DNA of 64,000 nt from an uncultured Rikenella sp. (lineage in GTDB: Bacteria; Bacteroidota; Bacteroidia; Bacteroidales; Rikenellaceae), in NCBI GenBank assembly GCA_910577885.1, contig CAJTNK010000002.1:1-64000 (forward strand). The letters run 5' to 3'. A program made the position numbers and the translations under genes. Below the pieces are notes generated by a model. That model ran no database searches and was not told where the DNA came from. It worked only from the letters and a program-made list of their open reading frames with translations. Positions 35,316 to 44,809 of the stretch are shown here, piece by piece (the first letter of the stretch is position 1; each line of letters begins with the position of its first letter).

Positions 35316-36218
35316 CTATTTCTCTTTGTATGTGTTATAGGCCGGGCCGTACGCACGGCTGTATGCGTTCCAGTTCAACAGTTGACGGATCCGGAGCGTT
35401 CCGAGCGTCCGGCCCGTAACGGCTCGGATTTCGACCGTCATTTCCCGACGGGCCGTCGTGTTCGGGTCCGAGGAGACAAGCAACTCCGAAGTGCCCGCCG
35501 CACCCGTAAACTCCAGCGTCACCGCATCGCCCGTACCGTCCTCCCACTCCTTCCGTTTCCGCTCGATCGTCCACGGCACGGAGGCCGTTATCGTCACACG
35601 TTCGACGGTTCCGGTCTTACTCAGAACCACCGGGTTCGGACGGACCGCCAACGTCATTAGCTCCAAGTCATCCCGAGCATCGACCGCAGGCCGGAACGCC
35701 TCATCGGCCAGCCGCTGAAAGAACCCAAGCGCGACGAGGTGCGACCGTTCGTTTTTGTAGAACTCGACAAACAGACGCAATTTCCGGGCGTCGTCCTTGG
35801 TGATGTGGCGTCCCTGGTCGGCCTCAACCAACACTCGAAATCGCGCCCAATCATCCGGACTGGTCGGTCCGTCGGGGATTGCCGTCACCCCCTCTTCCAG
35901 GACGATGACCGGAAAGCCGACGGTGCGGCATGCCTCCCGGATGGCCCAAGGCGTTCCGAGATATTTGTGCAGGGCTATGGATCTTTTGATGATGTCGCGC
36001 TGCTGTTGCTCGTTTTCTGCCATGGCGAACCCCTGCAAACCGTCCACATTGAACTGTTCGGCCAGGTATGGCAGTGCCTCCGGCGTACAGATGTCGACCA
36101 AATAGGCCATAAATGGGGCCAGGTCCCAGTTGTCCCACCGGTCGGCCACCAGCTCCGAGAAAGCCCGTGCCAATTCATTGTCGGATACGCCGCTCGCTAT
36201 GACATGTTTGTTATCCAC
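35316..36218 (-). CDS. P2 gpI-like tail protein with C-terminal BACON-like domain
   Basis: A 300-residue protein. Residues 1-175 match tail protein I of P2-like phages (baseplate wedge; LAEQFNVDGLQGF, KYLGTPWAIREA). Residues about 193-279 look like a BACON beta-sandwich (PWTIER..., SSDPNTTARREMTVEIR, GTLRIRQ), a domain common in secreted Bacteroidota proteins and crAss-like phage tails. The fusion may add glycan binding to the baseplate. Overlaps the gpJ stop by eight bases. Confidence 0.8.
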   Translation of the reverse strand: MDNKHVIASGVSDNELARAFSELVADRWDNWDLAPFMAYLVDICTPEALPYLAEQFNVDGLQGFAMAENEQQQRDIIKRSIALHKYLGTPWAIREACRTVGFPVIVLEEGVTAIPDGPTSPDDWARFRVLVEADQGRHITKDDARKLRLFVEFYKNERSHLVALGFFQRLADEAFRPAVDARDDLELMTLAVRPNPVVLSKTGTVERVTITASVPWTIERKRKEWEDGTGDAVTLEFTGAAGTSELLVSSDPNTTARREMTVEIRAVTGRTLGTLRIRQLLNWNAYSRAYGPAYNTYKEK

Positions 36219-37308
36219 GATTGAACCCGGTTATGTTGACAGCGATTTCCGTACAGGTGGCAAATGCCGCGTCGGTAACGACTATATTTTCGGCAGGTTC
36301 GGTAACTGCCACATCATACACCGCCCCGATCCGGCATATTTGAGCAATATGCGACCGGATGATGTCTTGTCCCAACTTGCGGCGTTTCTCGGCGGCATAG
36401 TCCCGCAAAGCGGCTGTAATGTCCGCTTGCGTACCGGTCGCATCGGCATTGTCGTACAAGGTGACATCTACCTGTATGGCATATTCCATTCGGGTCGGAG
36501 CCGCGACGATGACCGTATCGGTCAACGGTCGAACATCTTCGGGACTGCATGCCGCGTATACGTCCGTAATAATCTGCTCGGGGGTATCGTCGTTTTCGGT
36601 CAACGGGACGATGACCACCGTTCCGGGCGTCGGAGAGGTGATAGACACATCCGTTATCAACGGATTGGCCGAAGTGGCGTAAAACTTATAGCTCGACCGG
36701 GAACCCGCCGACGAATATTGCGACGGGGTCAGCTTGATACGCTCCCTCAACTGTTCGTCGGTTTCGACATCCGATCCCCCGCCGGTCGTGTCGAGGTTGG
36801 CGGCAGTCGAAACAAAGGCCAGCGGATCGAGGATCTTAGCGACAGTTCCCGGCGCATACCCGTTTCCGCCCTTCCCGGCGGTATCTGCCAACGCCTTGAC
36901 TTCGACCGCATGGACATGATCCGGTATCGCTACATCGTCCACGGTCCGGAAAATCACATTGTCGTCCGTTGCCACCCGTGTCCCTTCGGGTATCAACACT
37001 GCACCGTGCCCATCGACCAAATCGAAACGCACCGTACAGCCGGCATACGCTGCTGGCAGGCGTTCGACGGCGACCAGCCCGGCGATATAATCCAGGATCG
37101 GGGCGCGGCTGAATTGATAGAGCATCTGAGCCATCCCCGCATTGAACCGGTTGGTCAAAAGCACTTCGCGGTAAACGATGAATTGGAGCATCAGTTGTTC
37201 GACCTGGGCCGGTTGCAATTCACGCCCCAACAACTCCTGTAATTTGGCCTTGCATTCGGCCATAATCACATCCGGATCGCGTTCGACAAATACGGGGATT
37301 TTGTTCAT
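36211..37308 (-). CDS. Baseplate J-like protein
   Basis: A 365-residue baseplate assembly protein J. Characteristic pieces are IPEGTRVATDDNVIF, GGSDVETDEQLRERI (about 175-190) and SSYKFYATSANPLITDVSI. It forms the baseplate wedge with gpI and gpW. Follows gpW in transcription order, as in P2. Confidence 0.93.
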   Translation of the reverse strand: MNKIPVFVERDPDVIMAECKAKLQELLGRELQPAQVEQLMLQFIVYREVLLTNRFNAGMAQMLYQFSRAPILDYIAGLVAVERLPAAYAGCTVRFDLVDGHGAVLIPEGTRVATDDNVIFRTVDDVAIPDHVHAVEVKALADTAGKGGNGYAPGTVAKILDPLAFVSTAANLDTTGGGSDVETDEQLRERIKLTPSQYSSAGSRSSYKFYATSANPLITDVSITSPTPGTVVIVPLTENDDTPEQIITDVYAACSPEDVRPLTDTVIVAAPTRMEYAIQVDVTLYDNADATGTQADITAALRDYAAEKRRKLGQDIIRSHIAQICRIGAVYDVAVTEPAENIVVTDAAFATCTEIAVNITGFNRG

Positions 37309-37310
37309 GG

Positions 37311-37670
37311 TTAAATTTTTACGCTAATCGTCATTTGTGCCGCCGAAGCAATGGCCGTCGCCTCGATCTGCAAGCTTCGCCCTGCCGGACCATTCCCGAC
37401 CAATCGGCAACGGGTCACGGTGACGCGCGGTTCCCACCGTTCGATGGCGGTAATCGCTTCGTAGACCAACCGAGGCTCTACCTTGTTCGTCGGAGCGTCG
37501 ATATAGCGATAAATACCGCTGCCGAATGCAGGCCGCAGCGGATCACTGCCCGGAATGGTATTCAGGATGATATAAATGCACTGGGCAATATCCTCCGCCC
37601 CTTCGACTCGGGCCGTCGGATCGCTTATGCAGACTTGCCAGTTGCGGGTGTCGCCGGTTGTTCCTGTCAT
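37311..37670 (-). CDS. gpW/gp25-like baseplate protein
   Basis: A 119-residue protein with the GPW_gp25 pattern: AEDIAQCIYIILNTIPGSDPLRPAFGSG, followed by YEAITAIERWEPRVTVTR. Baseplate wedge component, in the V-W-J-I order of P2-like phages. Confidence 0.9.
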   Translation of the reverse strand: MTGTTGDTRNWQVCISDPTARVEGAEDIAQCIYIILNTIPGSDPLRPAFGSGIYRYIDAPTNKVEPRLVYEAITAIERWEPRVTVTRCRLVGNGPAGRSLQIEATAIASAAQMTISVKI

Positions 37671-37677
37671 CTTTCGG

Positions 37678-38271
37678 TTAGGGTATGGGTGGCCCGGAAG
37701 GTCCTGCCGGGGTCGTGTGCTTGTGGGTGGTCAAAGCCAGTTTCAACGGACCGGCGGTTACCTCTCCGCTGGCCGACACATCGCCGTCAACGGAGGTATT
37801 TCCGGCAATACTGGTATCGCCCTTTATTTCCGTATCGCCCTTTATCTCTGTGTCTCCTTTTATTTCCGTATCGCCGGTTATCGCCACATCGCCCTCAACG
37901 GTCAATTTCTTGCACCGGAAATTCAATTCCGCATCCGGGGCATTGACCGTCAGCGCGTGCGATCCGGCATCGTAGTATATTTCGGTCCCGTCACCGAAGC
38001 GGACGCCCAGCGTGTCGGGCGTCGCCCAATCGGGCGGGGTGTCCGTTGCGCTCCACAGAACGGCCACAATGCAACCTTGCTCGCAAAAGTCGTCCATCAG
38101 GCAGGCCACCTGCGAATTGACCTCGACCGGCATCCACTGTTTGACCGTCCGGCTGTTGGACGACGGCAGCGACAGCCACCCCGACACGATTTCGCTGTCG
38201 TCGAACGACACCCGCGCAAACCCCAGGTTCTCGCCCTCGCCTAACTCCGAAATGATCCCAAGTCTCAACAT
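37678..38271 (-). CDS. gpV-like baseplate spike protein
   Basis: A 197-residue baseplate assembly/spike protein: OB-fold N-terminal part (1-90), then a triangular beta-helix built of six-residue repeats (GDTEIK three times, with GDTSIAGNTSVDGD), and the tip THKHTTPAGPSGPP, whose HxH probably binds iron as in other phage spikes. The repeats are also visible as tandem 18-bp units near 37805-37885. Confidence 0.9.
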   Translation of the reverse strand: MLRLGIISELGEGENLGFARVSFDDSEIVSGWLSLPSSNSRTVKQWMPVEVNSQVACLMDDFCEQGCIVAVLWSATDTPPDWATPDTLGVRFGDGTEIYYDAGSHALTVNAPDAELNFRCKKLTVEGDVAITGDTEIKGDTEIKGDTEIKGDTSIAGNTSVDGDVSASGEVTAGPLKLALTTHKHTTPAGPSGPPIP

Positions 38272-38272
38272 C

Positions 38273-39271
38273 CTACGATTGAACTATTTTTCTGACCGAA
38301 ATGTCCGTTGTGTATCCACTGGCCGGATCTACGGTGTGGGTGCTTTGAGCGATGTGCCATTTCCCCGAAAATTCCCCCACGCCGGTCAGTTCGATATTGA
38401 CCCCGGCGACCAGCCGACAATTCCCCGGCAGGGTGATCGTTCCGGTTACCTTGTCTTTGTTTTTCTTCTTCAAAGCCCCTTTGGCCTTTGCCTGGGCCTG
38501 GCCGTCGTTTTCGACCCGCCCGCCGACAATCAACGTGTCTTTCTTGGCCAGATCGCCGGACGGTTTGATCTGCCATTTCTTGACCGTATTGGATCGTACG
38601 TCGCGCGTGGCCACCGTTGCCGCCGCATAGACCTGCGATGTCTTGTCCTGGAACCGGGCCTTGCTCATCTGAGTCTTATCAACCGTCATAACCGTCGGCT
38701 TCTCCTCCAATTCATCGGTCGTCATAAATACCAGCTGCTGACCTCGCACCGAGAAAACCAATCCGTATTCCTTGGCCAGTTTCGCCAGGAACGAAATATC
38801 CGTTTCTTTGTCCTGGGTTTTCCGCTTGATCTGAATCTTGGCCAACTCACCCAAATTACCAGTCAGTTTCAAGTCGTGTTTGTCAGCAAAATACTGGGCG
38901 ATCTTTTTCAAAGACTGCTTTTCAAACGCTTTGCTGTTCTTGGTTCGCAGACTCTTGGTGATGGCCGCCCCGATGGCTTTTACGTTGAACGTGTCCGGCG
39001 GAAATTCAAACTCGATTTGGTCGATCTCGAACAAACCGCAATCCACCATGTTCCCCGGCGTTCCCAAGCGAATGGACAGGCTATCGCCCTGTTGGGGATA
39101 CCATGCTTTCTGCCACAGGGCCGCCGTGTCCTCGAAAGTCAGCGAAACATCGTCGCTCTCATCCTCCACCCGGTCCGTGTATGTGATCTTTGCGATGTAA
39201 GGGCTTACATCGCCGGTGATATTCCGCCCGGCGATCGTGATCTCAACAGCTATTTTACCGATTGTTTCCAA
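38273..39271 (-). CDS. Phage late-control D-like baseplate hub protein
   Basis: A 332-residue gpD-family hub protein. FEDTAALWQKAWYPQQGDSLSI in the first part, then KIAQYFADKHDLKL and SFLAKLAKEYGLVFSV (about 130-180), and near the end GVGEFSGKWHIAQSTHTVD are family features. It forms the central hub with gpV. Confidence 0.92.
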   Translation of the reverse strand: METIGKIAVEITIAGRNITGDVSPYIAKITYTDRVEDESDDVSLTFEDTAALWQKAWYPQQGDSLSIRLGTPGNMVDCGLFEIDQIEFEFPPDTFNVKAIGAAITKSLRTKNSKAFEKQSLKKIAQYFADKHDLKLTGNLGELAKIQIKRKTQDKETDISFLAKLAKEYGLVFSVRGQQLVFMTTDELEEKPTVMTVDKTQMSKARFQDKTSQVYAAATVATRDVRSNTVKKWQIKPSGDLAKKDTLIVGGRVENDGQAQAKAKGALKKKNKDKVTGTITLPGNCRLVAGVNIELTGVGEFSGKWHIAQSTHTVDPASGYTTDISVRKIVQS

Positions 39272-39474
39272 GGCGGCAAATTATCATTCGTTTCTATTTC
39301 CATATTTTCCACAATGGGAACGACCAACACCGTTCCCATCGGAAACACGGCATCGAGCGGCACGGCCGGATTGGCATCCGCCAGGACGGCGATCCCGGCC
39401 ATGCTGCCGTAAAACTTGGCGGCCAGTGTGTCGATGCGGTCTCCCTCAACAGTCGTGTAATTGAAACTCGCCAT
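39250..39474 (-). CDS. gpX-like tail protein (LysM-like)
   Basis: A 74-residue tail protein X: YTTVEGDRIDTLAAKFYGSM and ANP near 34, followed by FPMGTVLVVP, the LysM-like fold. It overlaps the gpD start by 22 bases. Confidence 0.88.
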   Translation of the reverse strand: MASFNYTTVEGDRIDTLAAKFYGSMAGIAVLADANPAVPLDAVFPMGTVLVVPIVENMEIETNDNLPPWKQSVK

Positions 39475-39475
39475 C

Positions 39476-40351
39476 TCAGTTTCCCCCCTCTTTTGTAGCG
39501 GAAAACGCCGCCACCGGTGCGGCCGAAATCCCGACCTTTTCAGCCGCCGCGGCCATTCCGTCGATATTCAGTTGCACGACCGACATATCGGCCACGTCAT
39601 CCAATTTCAACAGGTTTTCGGCGTATCGGATGGCTTCGTCCAGCGAGGTCGGCAGCTGTTTAGCCCGCTGGATGATTTTCTTGGTGTTCTCGACCTTCGT
39701 TTTGGCAGAGCTATACGCCTGCTTCACCTCGTCGGCCAGCCGCCGGACATCCCGCACCCCGCGTTTTACCTGCGCGGTTCCCTTTTTTATCTTTTGTCCC
39801 ACCTCTTTCATCTTGGCCACCGCGTTCCGCCCGGCACTCACATCCGCGGTAATACCGTCGGCCGGAGTCTCTACGGGCGCGGCCGGAGGTTGTGCGGCTG
39901 GAGGTTGCGTGATGGCCTTTGACGCGGTTGTCGAGTCGTTGTCGATGACGGCGATTCCTTTCGGTTCCGGCTCATCGCCCCCGGCAGATTCCACCAAATC
40001 GACCGAAACGCTGGCGGTTTCCAGCTCCCCGGTCGGCGAATACCGCTGCGGGGTTACGTCTACCGTGGTTATGACGTATTTCCCCACCACCGTACCGTCG
40101 CCCATGATGAACGGCAGCACTTCGGCCGCTGTCATCGACTTTCGCAGGGCTTCGATCTCTTCGACCGGGTCGCAGAAATCGATCGAAAGGAGCAACGAAA
40201 GGCGGATTTCGGCCAGCTCCTTGCCAGTGAATTGAAGAGCGTCTTTCCCGTTCACCAGGGCGATGCGGCCATAGCGTACACCGCGGTTATCGGATAACGA
40301 TCCGGGCGACTTCAGCCCCTCGAACGTATGATTACCCAGCTGTGCAAACAT
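39476..40351 (-). CDS. gpU-like tail protein
   Basis: A 291-residue protein. The N-terminal half (1-125) matches P2 gpU (MFAQLGNHTFEGLKSPGS, LVNGKDALQFTGKELAEIRLSL). It continues with an Ala/Pro-rich linker (145-165) and a long helical tail that P2 gpU lacks. Tail initiator/terminator role. Confidence 0.83.
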   Translation of the reverse strand: MFAQLGNHTFEGLKSPGSLSDNRGVRYGRIALVNGKDALQFTGKELAEIRLSLLLSIDFCDPVEEIEALRKSMTAAEVLPFIMGDGTVVGKYVITTVDVTPQRYSPTGELETASVSVDLVESAGGDEPEPKGIAVIDNDSTTASKAITQPPAAQPPAAPVETPADGITADVSAGRNAVAKMKEVGQKIKKGTAQVKRGVRDVRRLADEVKQAYSSAKTKVENTKKIIQRAKQLPTSLDEAIRYAENLLKLDDVADMSVVQLNIDGMAAAAEKVGISAAPVAAFSATKEGGN

Positions 40352-40353
40352 AG

Positions 40354-42600
40354 CTATGCGAATGAAAGCCGGGTGCGGTTCGCCGCGGCGCGTTCGACAA
40401 TCTCCAGGATGTCCCGTTCGTGCTCTTTCAGCAACTTGCGCAAATCCGTCTCGACACTCCCCGCGACCCCGGCCGCAACCGTGATCTGCGGCGCATAGGT
40501 GATCGATGTTCCGCCGATGGTGTTGGCAATTTGTGATGTCGGGGTAGTAGCCGCTCGGTTCCCGGCGGCCATTTCCCGGTTCACCTGACCGATTCGGCCC
40601 CCGCCGCCCCCCTCGGTCTCGATCGACCGACTGAATCCGCGGTTGGCGTGTTCGGCCATCCGAGTCGTCGAACGCTCTACCTTTCCTGTTCCGCCGTCAA
40701 TCCCGACAGTCAGACCGGCCGTAATATTCGCACCGTATTCCGCGAACAACTTGGAGGGCGAATGAATGCCGAAAAACGATTTGAACCCGTTGGCGATCTT
40801 CCGTCCGATGTTTTTGATTCCGTCGATTGCTTTTTGGGCCATCCCAGTGATCCCATCGATCAGCCCTTGGATGATCTGTCTGCCCCACTGTTTGAAGCGT
40901 TGCCAAAGACCGGAAAAGAACTCTGAAATACCACTCCACATGTCGGAGAGCCACTCCACGGGATTCATCTCGGAGAAAAACCCTTTGATTCCGTCCCATG
41001 CGCCGACAAACACCCCCTTGACACCGTCCCATAGCCCAGAGAACCAGCCTTTGATCTTGTCCCAGTGTTTGATGACCAGCCCAACCGGCGTGTAGTTCAA
41101 AAACATCTTCTTGATCCACTCCCACACGGACCGGAAGACGTTCTTGACCCCCTCCCATAGCTTCGAGAACCAGGCTTTGATCTTGTCCCAATGTTTGATG
41201 ACCAACCCAGCCGGGGTATAGTTCAAAAACATTTTCTTGATCCACTCCCATGCGCTCCGGAAAACGTTCTTGACTCCCTCCCACAGCTTCGAGAACCAGC
41301 CTTTGATTTTGTCCCAGTGTTTGATAACCAGGCCGACCGGGGTGTAATTCAGGAACATGTTTTTGATCCATTCCCATACGACTGCGAATATCTTTTTGAT
41401 ACCGTCCCACAGCCGTTTGAAAAAGGCCGAAACCTTATCCCAGTGTTTCACCAGCAGTACGACCGCAGCAATGACGGCCGCAATGGCGGCGATGATCCAA
41501 ACAATCGGACAAGCGAACAGAGCTGAATTGAACAACCATTGCGCCGCCGCAGCCAACTTTTGCCAAATCACCATTCCGGCGTATTGCAAGCGGAATAACA
41601 ACATGCTGTTTTTAGCGGCCAGTATGATTTTCTTTCCCGCCGAAAAAACGCCCATCAAACCGCCAAACACCCGCCTTACCTTACCAACAACGGAAAGAAT
41701 AGTACCAAAAATGAGCGACAACGCCCCCAACCCGAGCAGTAACGCGCTACCTCGTGCAGCTACTTTGCCAATGGTCGATGCCAATTCCGGATTGGCTTTG
41801 AGCCAATCACCGACCTTGCCGATAACACCACTCACCCAGTCTTTCATCTCGGAAAGCACGGGAATCAATGCCGAACCCAACTGCAACATGACCCCTTGGG
41901 CCTGTAATTTCACGGCGTCCAACGACTTTCCGAACTCATCGGCGGCGGTTAATGTCTCGTTCGCCAACACGTTTCCGGTCTCTTCTGCGGTTCTATACAG
42001 CCCTTGCAAACCATTCCGGCCCTCGTTCAGCATAGGCAACAGTTCCGCACCGGATTTGCCGAAAAAGGCGCAAGCAGCCGCCGTTTTGGTCGCGCCGTCC
42101 TCCACATTAGCAAGCAGCTCGGCCACATCTTCAAATACCGCTTCGGGCGCGCGCATCTTGCCGCTCGCATCCTTGATGCTAATCCCTAAATCTTTGAATA
42201 TCTGCCCGGCTGTTTTCGATCCTCCGGCGGCGTCGGTCAACACCTTGTCGAACTTGACCATCGAAGTCATTAACTTCTCCTGCTCGATACCCGATATTTT
42301 CGCGGCATAGGTCATCTTTTGCCACGCTTCGGTGTTTACCCCCGTCGAGTCGGAAGCATCTTTGACCGATCCGGCATAGTCGGCGATCGACTTGCCCGCG
42401 CTGAATACCGCTCCGCCGACCGCAGCCCCGGCACCCATAATCAGGGCGCCGCCTTTCACCATGCCGCGACCAACTTTTGACGCGTTCCGCTCGAAAGCCG
42501 ACAGTTTGTCCGTGGATTTCTTTACCGCCGCGTCGATAACACGGCTCATCTTGTCCGTTGCGGACAAGATGAACGCTAATCGCAGTGCATTATCAGCCAT
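40354..42600 (-). CDS. Tail tape measure protein with 42-residue tandem repeats
   Basis: A 748-residue tape measure of the contractile tail (gpT-like): helical start, the TP901-like core (AWQKMTYAAKISGIEQEKL..., FFGKSGAELLPMLNEG), a hydrophobic part (about 275-400), then at least four 42-residue repeats (NYTPVGLVIKHWDKIKGWFS... with EGVKNVF and WEWIKKMF), and a C-terminal region. The DNA repeats have a 126-bp period at about 40960-41470. Repeat number may set tail length. Confidence 0.92.
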   Translation of the reverse strand: MADNALRLAFILSATDKMSRVIDAAVKKSTDKLSAFERNASKVGRGMVKGGALIMGAGAAVGGAVFSAGKSIADYAGSVKDASDSTGVNTEAWQKMTYAAKISGIEQEKLMTSMVKFDKVLTDAAGGSKTAGQIFKDLGISIKDASGKMRAPEAVFEDVAELLANVEDGATKTAAACAFFGKSGAELLPMLNEGRNGLQGLYRTAEETGNVLANETLTAADEFGKSLDAVKLQAQGVMLQLGSALIPVLSEMKDWVSGVIGKVGDWLKANPELASTIGKVAARGSALLLGLGALSLIFGTILSVVGKVRRVFGGLMGVFSAGKKIILAAKNSMLLFRLQYAGMVIWQKLAAAAQWLFNSALFACPIVWIIAAIAAVIAAVVLLVKHWDKVSAFFKRLWDGIKKIFAVVWEWIKNMFLNYTPVGLVIKHWDKIKGWFSKLWEGVKNVFRSAWEWIKKMFLNYTPAGLVIKHWDKIKAWFSKLWEGVKNVFRSVWEWIKKMFLNYTPVGLVIKHWDKIKGWFSGLWDGVKGVFVGAWDGIKGFFSEMNPVEWLSDMWSGISEFFSGLWQRFKQWGRQIIQGLIDGITGMAQKAIDGIKNIGRKIANGFKSFFGIHSPSKLFAEYGANITAGLTVGIDGGTGKVERSTTRMAEHANRGFSRSIETEGGGGGRIGQVNREMAAGNRAATTPTSQIANTIGGTSITYAPQITVAAGVAGSVETDLRKLLKEHERDILEIVERAAANRTRLSFA

Positions 42601-42606
42601 AGTTAT

Positions 42607-43058
42607 CTACTTTTCGATCCCCGCCAGCACTACCCGGCGGGGGTTATCGGTCTCTTGCCGGTATAACTCTATCGCTTCGTCCAGATAATCGAAAAAATCG
42701 TCCGTATCCAGATCCAAAATGTCATTCAGCCCGCTCCCGGTGAAGTGCGCCAGAAAGACGACGTCGGCGCGGGCTATTCCCCGTTTTTTTCGTTGACATC
42801 GTTGGCAAATTGGACGATCTGTTCCACCTCTCCGTCCGTGAAACCGTCCAACAAGTCGTCATATACGACCGTCGCGCCGTTCACCAAAATTTTTGCCGCC
42901 GTGATGTGAATCCCCCGTTCCATGTCCGACATCTTCTTGTCGTTGGCAATCGCCATCATTTTACGGGCCGGTATCCCGACGACGTCGATCCGGGTGCCGT
43001 CGGGCAAATTCATCGTCTTCCGGACCGACAGGTCCGGTTTTCTGTTCAGTGCTTCCAT
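42607..43058 (-). CDS. Tail assembly chaperone E+E' by programmed -1 frameshift
   Basis: The gpE-like frame (43058-42774, 94 residues, phage_E family) ends GAAAAAAACGGGGAATAG on the coding strand. The slippery heptamer A AAA AAC (42789-42783) is in the right phase. Seven bases later AGCCCGC (42775-42769) can pair with GCGGGCT (42734-42728). After a -1 slip the reading continues RGIARADVVFLAHF... to ...VVLAGIEK and stops at 42607, just before the tape measure start. The fused protein is about 150 residues, like E+E' of P2. Confidence 0.85.
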
Positions 43059-43060
43059 GT

Positions 43061-43573
43061 TTAAATCCCCAAATTTTGACGGCGTTCGGCAAGTAAGTCT
43101 TCACCGTCCACCTTGTAAATATTGTTCATCACGTCCAGTTCGACGATGGTTTCGCCATCGACCTCCTCTTTGTAGTAGAGGATGGAAAACGTGCTTTCGA
43201 CCTCGGTATCCTCTCCTTTCTTGTAGCCGCCGCCCGGATGTTGCTTCGGATACCCCTTCATGTAGATGACAATAGGCGTTTCGGCCGTGATGCCGCCCGT
43301 GTCGTACTGGGCCTTGCTGGACCGCACCATAATGTCCACCGGCTTCAGGAAATTGGCACACGCTTTTTTGGCCTCGTTGTCCGGATAGGTCCACTTGATC
43401 GAAGCCTCCATCTTGTCGAACCCGTTGAAGAACTCCACGGAACCGACCATACCCAACGCTTTATATTCCGCCATCAAGGCGGCGATATTGGGGCATGTGA
43501 TTTCCGATGCCAGCCCGTGTTTGCTGGCGTTGTTCAGATAGACATTCGCATCGAATACTTTGTTTACTTTCAT
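43061..43573 (-). CDS. Major tail tube protein (gpFII-like)
   Basis: A 170-residue tail tube protein: MKVNKVFDANVYLNNA, EITCPNIAALMAEYKALGMVG and VESTFSILYYKEEVDG are family features. The ATG at 43573 lies three bases past the sheath stop. Inner tube of the contractile tail. Confidence 0.92.
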   Translation of the reverse strand: MKVNKVFDANVYLNNASKHGLASEITCPNIAALMAEYKALGMVGSVEFFNGFDKMEASIKWTYPDNEAKKACANFLKPVDIMVRSSKAQYDTGGITAETPIVIYMKGYPKQHPGGGYKKGEDTEVESTFSILYYKEEVDGETIVELDVMNNIYKVDGEDLLAERRQNLGI

Positions 43574-43575
43574 GG

Positions 43576-44778
43576 TTATGCAATGGTTGAAAGATTGGAC
43601 AGGTCGATTTTGTACCGGAAGGTCAGCCGCTGCATCGGCAGGGCCGGGGTGAACTCGATGTCGAATGTCAGATGCCCCAATGCCAACTCGCTGGCCGGAT
43701 TGCTTTCGGCCCGGTAGTAACACTGTCCGGCGACGATCTTACCTTGTGCCACCAGGCCGTTCAGGTATTGATTGACGGTGTTACGGATCGCATCGACATT
43801 GGCCTGAATGAACGGTTTGTCGATGTACGGAATACACGCCTGCTCGATGGTGCGTTTCATGATGGCCCGTGTGCGGCGGACGCACTCGAAAGCCTCCGTG
43901 TTGGTATTGCCCGGAAAACCGGTCGTGTAGTTCCCCCATTCGACAATGCCGTTTCCGAACAGGTTGACGGCGGTAGTGATCCCCGCAGCGTTGAGCAAGT
44001 TTACCTCGCAAGTCGTGTCGCCCAGGGCGAACGTCAGTGCCACATCCGTCCCCTCGACCCCTGCGATTTGGTGGTTGGAGGACGAAACGTGCCAACCCTC
44101 CTCCAAATCGACTTTGGCCCGCAGACCGGCGGCATAAGCCGACATCGGAATGTTCAAATACTTATCCCCCGGCTCTTCCGCATCGGGGTTGTAATCGGGG
44201 TTAGCCACCAGGAAATGCGGGAAGAGCAATTTGGCCCCCTCGTCGAGCCGCGCAAACTCGCCGCTCGTGCCGCGGGATTCAAGGGCTTGGGAAAAGGTAT
44301 AACCGTCCGGGGTGTCGATGTAGGCAACCGCTTCGGTCTTGTTGGTAATCACCACCAGTTCCGAGGCCACTGCGCTAAGAGCCGAATACCGCGGCGCGAT
44401 GTAAATCATCGGTTCGAAACCGAAGCGGGGAAGGGCCGTTTCAAACAGTTTCAGCCCCGTACGGTTGCCCACCTCGTCCACCGTGCCGATGATGTCGGCG
44501 GGGGTAATCTCCTCGGTGTCGGCCTTGACTTTGATAACCAATACCAGGGCACTCCCGCGGGAGCTGCTTTGTTTGCGGATCGCGGCCAAGGCTTCCGGGA
44601 TGGTACCGGCGGTACCGAATTGTGCATCGTCCTTTTCGGAGATACACAAGGTCAGTTCATTCACCGGCCCTTTGTCGGCTGTACCTACCAAACCGATGAC
44701 CGCCGTTACCACGTCGTTGACGGGCGTAGAGTCGGCGGCAAGGTTCAGATGTTCGATGCCGTGCAGAAAACTACTCAT
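43576..44778 (-). CDS. Tail sheath protein (gpFI-like)
   Basis: A 400-residue contractile sheath protein. Start ATG at 44778 (MSSFLHGIEHLN). VVTAVIGLVGTADKGP near 25, then WGNYTTGFPGNTNTEAFECVRRTRAIMKRTI in the C-terminal part are sheath hallmarks. It defines this prophage as a myovirus. Confidence 0.94.
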   Translation of the reverse strand: MSSFLHGIEHLNLAADSTPVNDVVTAVIGLVGTADKGPVNELTLCISEKDDAQFGTAGTIPEALAAIRKQSSSRGSALVLVIKVKADTEEITPADIIGTVDEVGNRTGLKLFETALPRFGFEPMIYIAPRYSALSAVASELVVITNKTEAVAYIDTPDGYTFSQALESRGTSGEFARLDEGAKLLFPHFLVANPDYNPDAEEPGDKYLNIPMSAYAAGLRAKVDLEEGWHVSSSNHQIAGVEGTDVALTFALGDTTCEVNLLNAAGITTAVNLFGNGIVEWGNYTTGFPGNTNTEAFECVRRTRAIMKRTIEQACIPYIDKPFIQANVDAIRNTVNQYLNGLVAQGKIVAGQCYYRAESNPASELALGHLTFDIEFTPALPMQRLTFRYKIDLSNLSTIA

Positions 44779-44809
44779 GTCGTGTTTTTTGTGCCGTTTC
44801 CGGCGGTTG

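Noticed and set aside
41041..41470. Tandem repeats checked as a CRISPR array
   Set aside because: Repeats are 126 bp, lie in frame inside the tape measure and have no spacers.
42781..42795. A7 run as a sequencing error in the E gene
   Set aside because: Phase, downstream stem and the conserved P2 E/E' layout all support programmed frameshifting.
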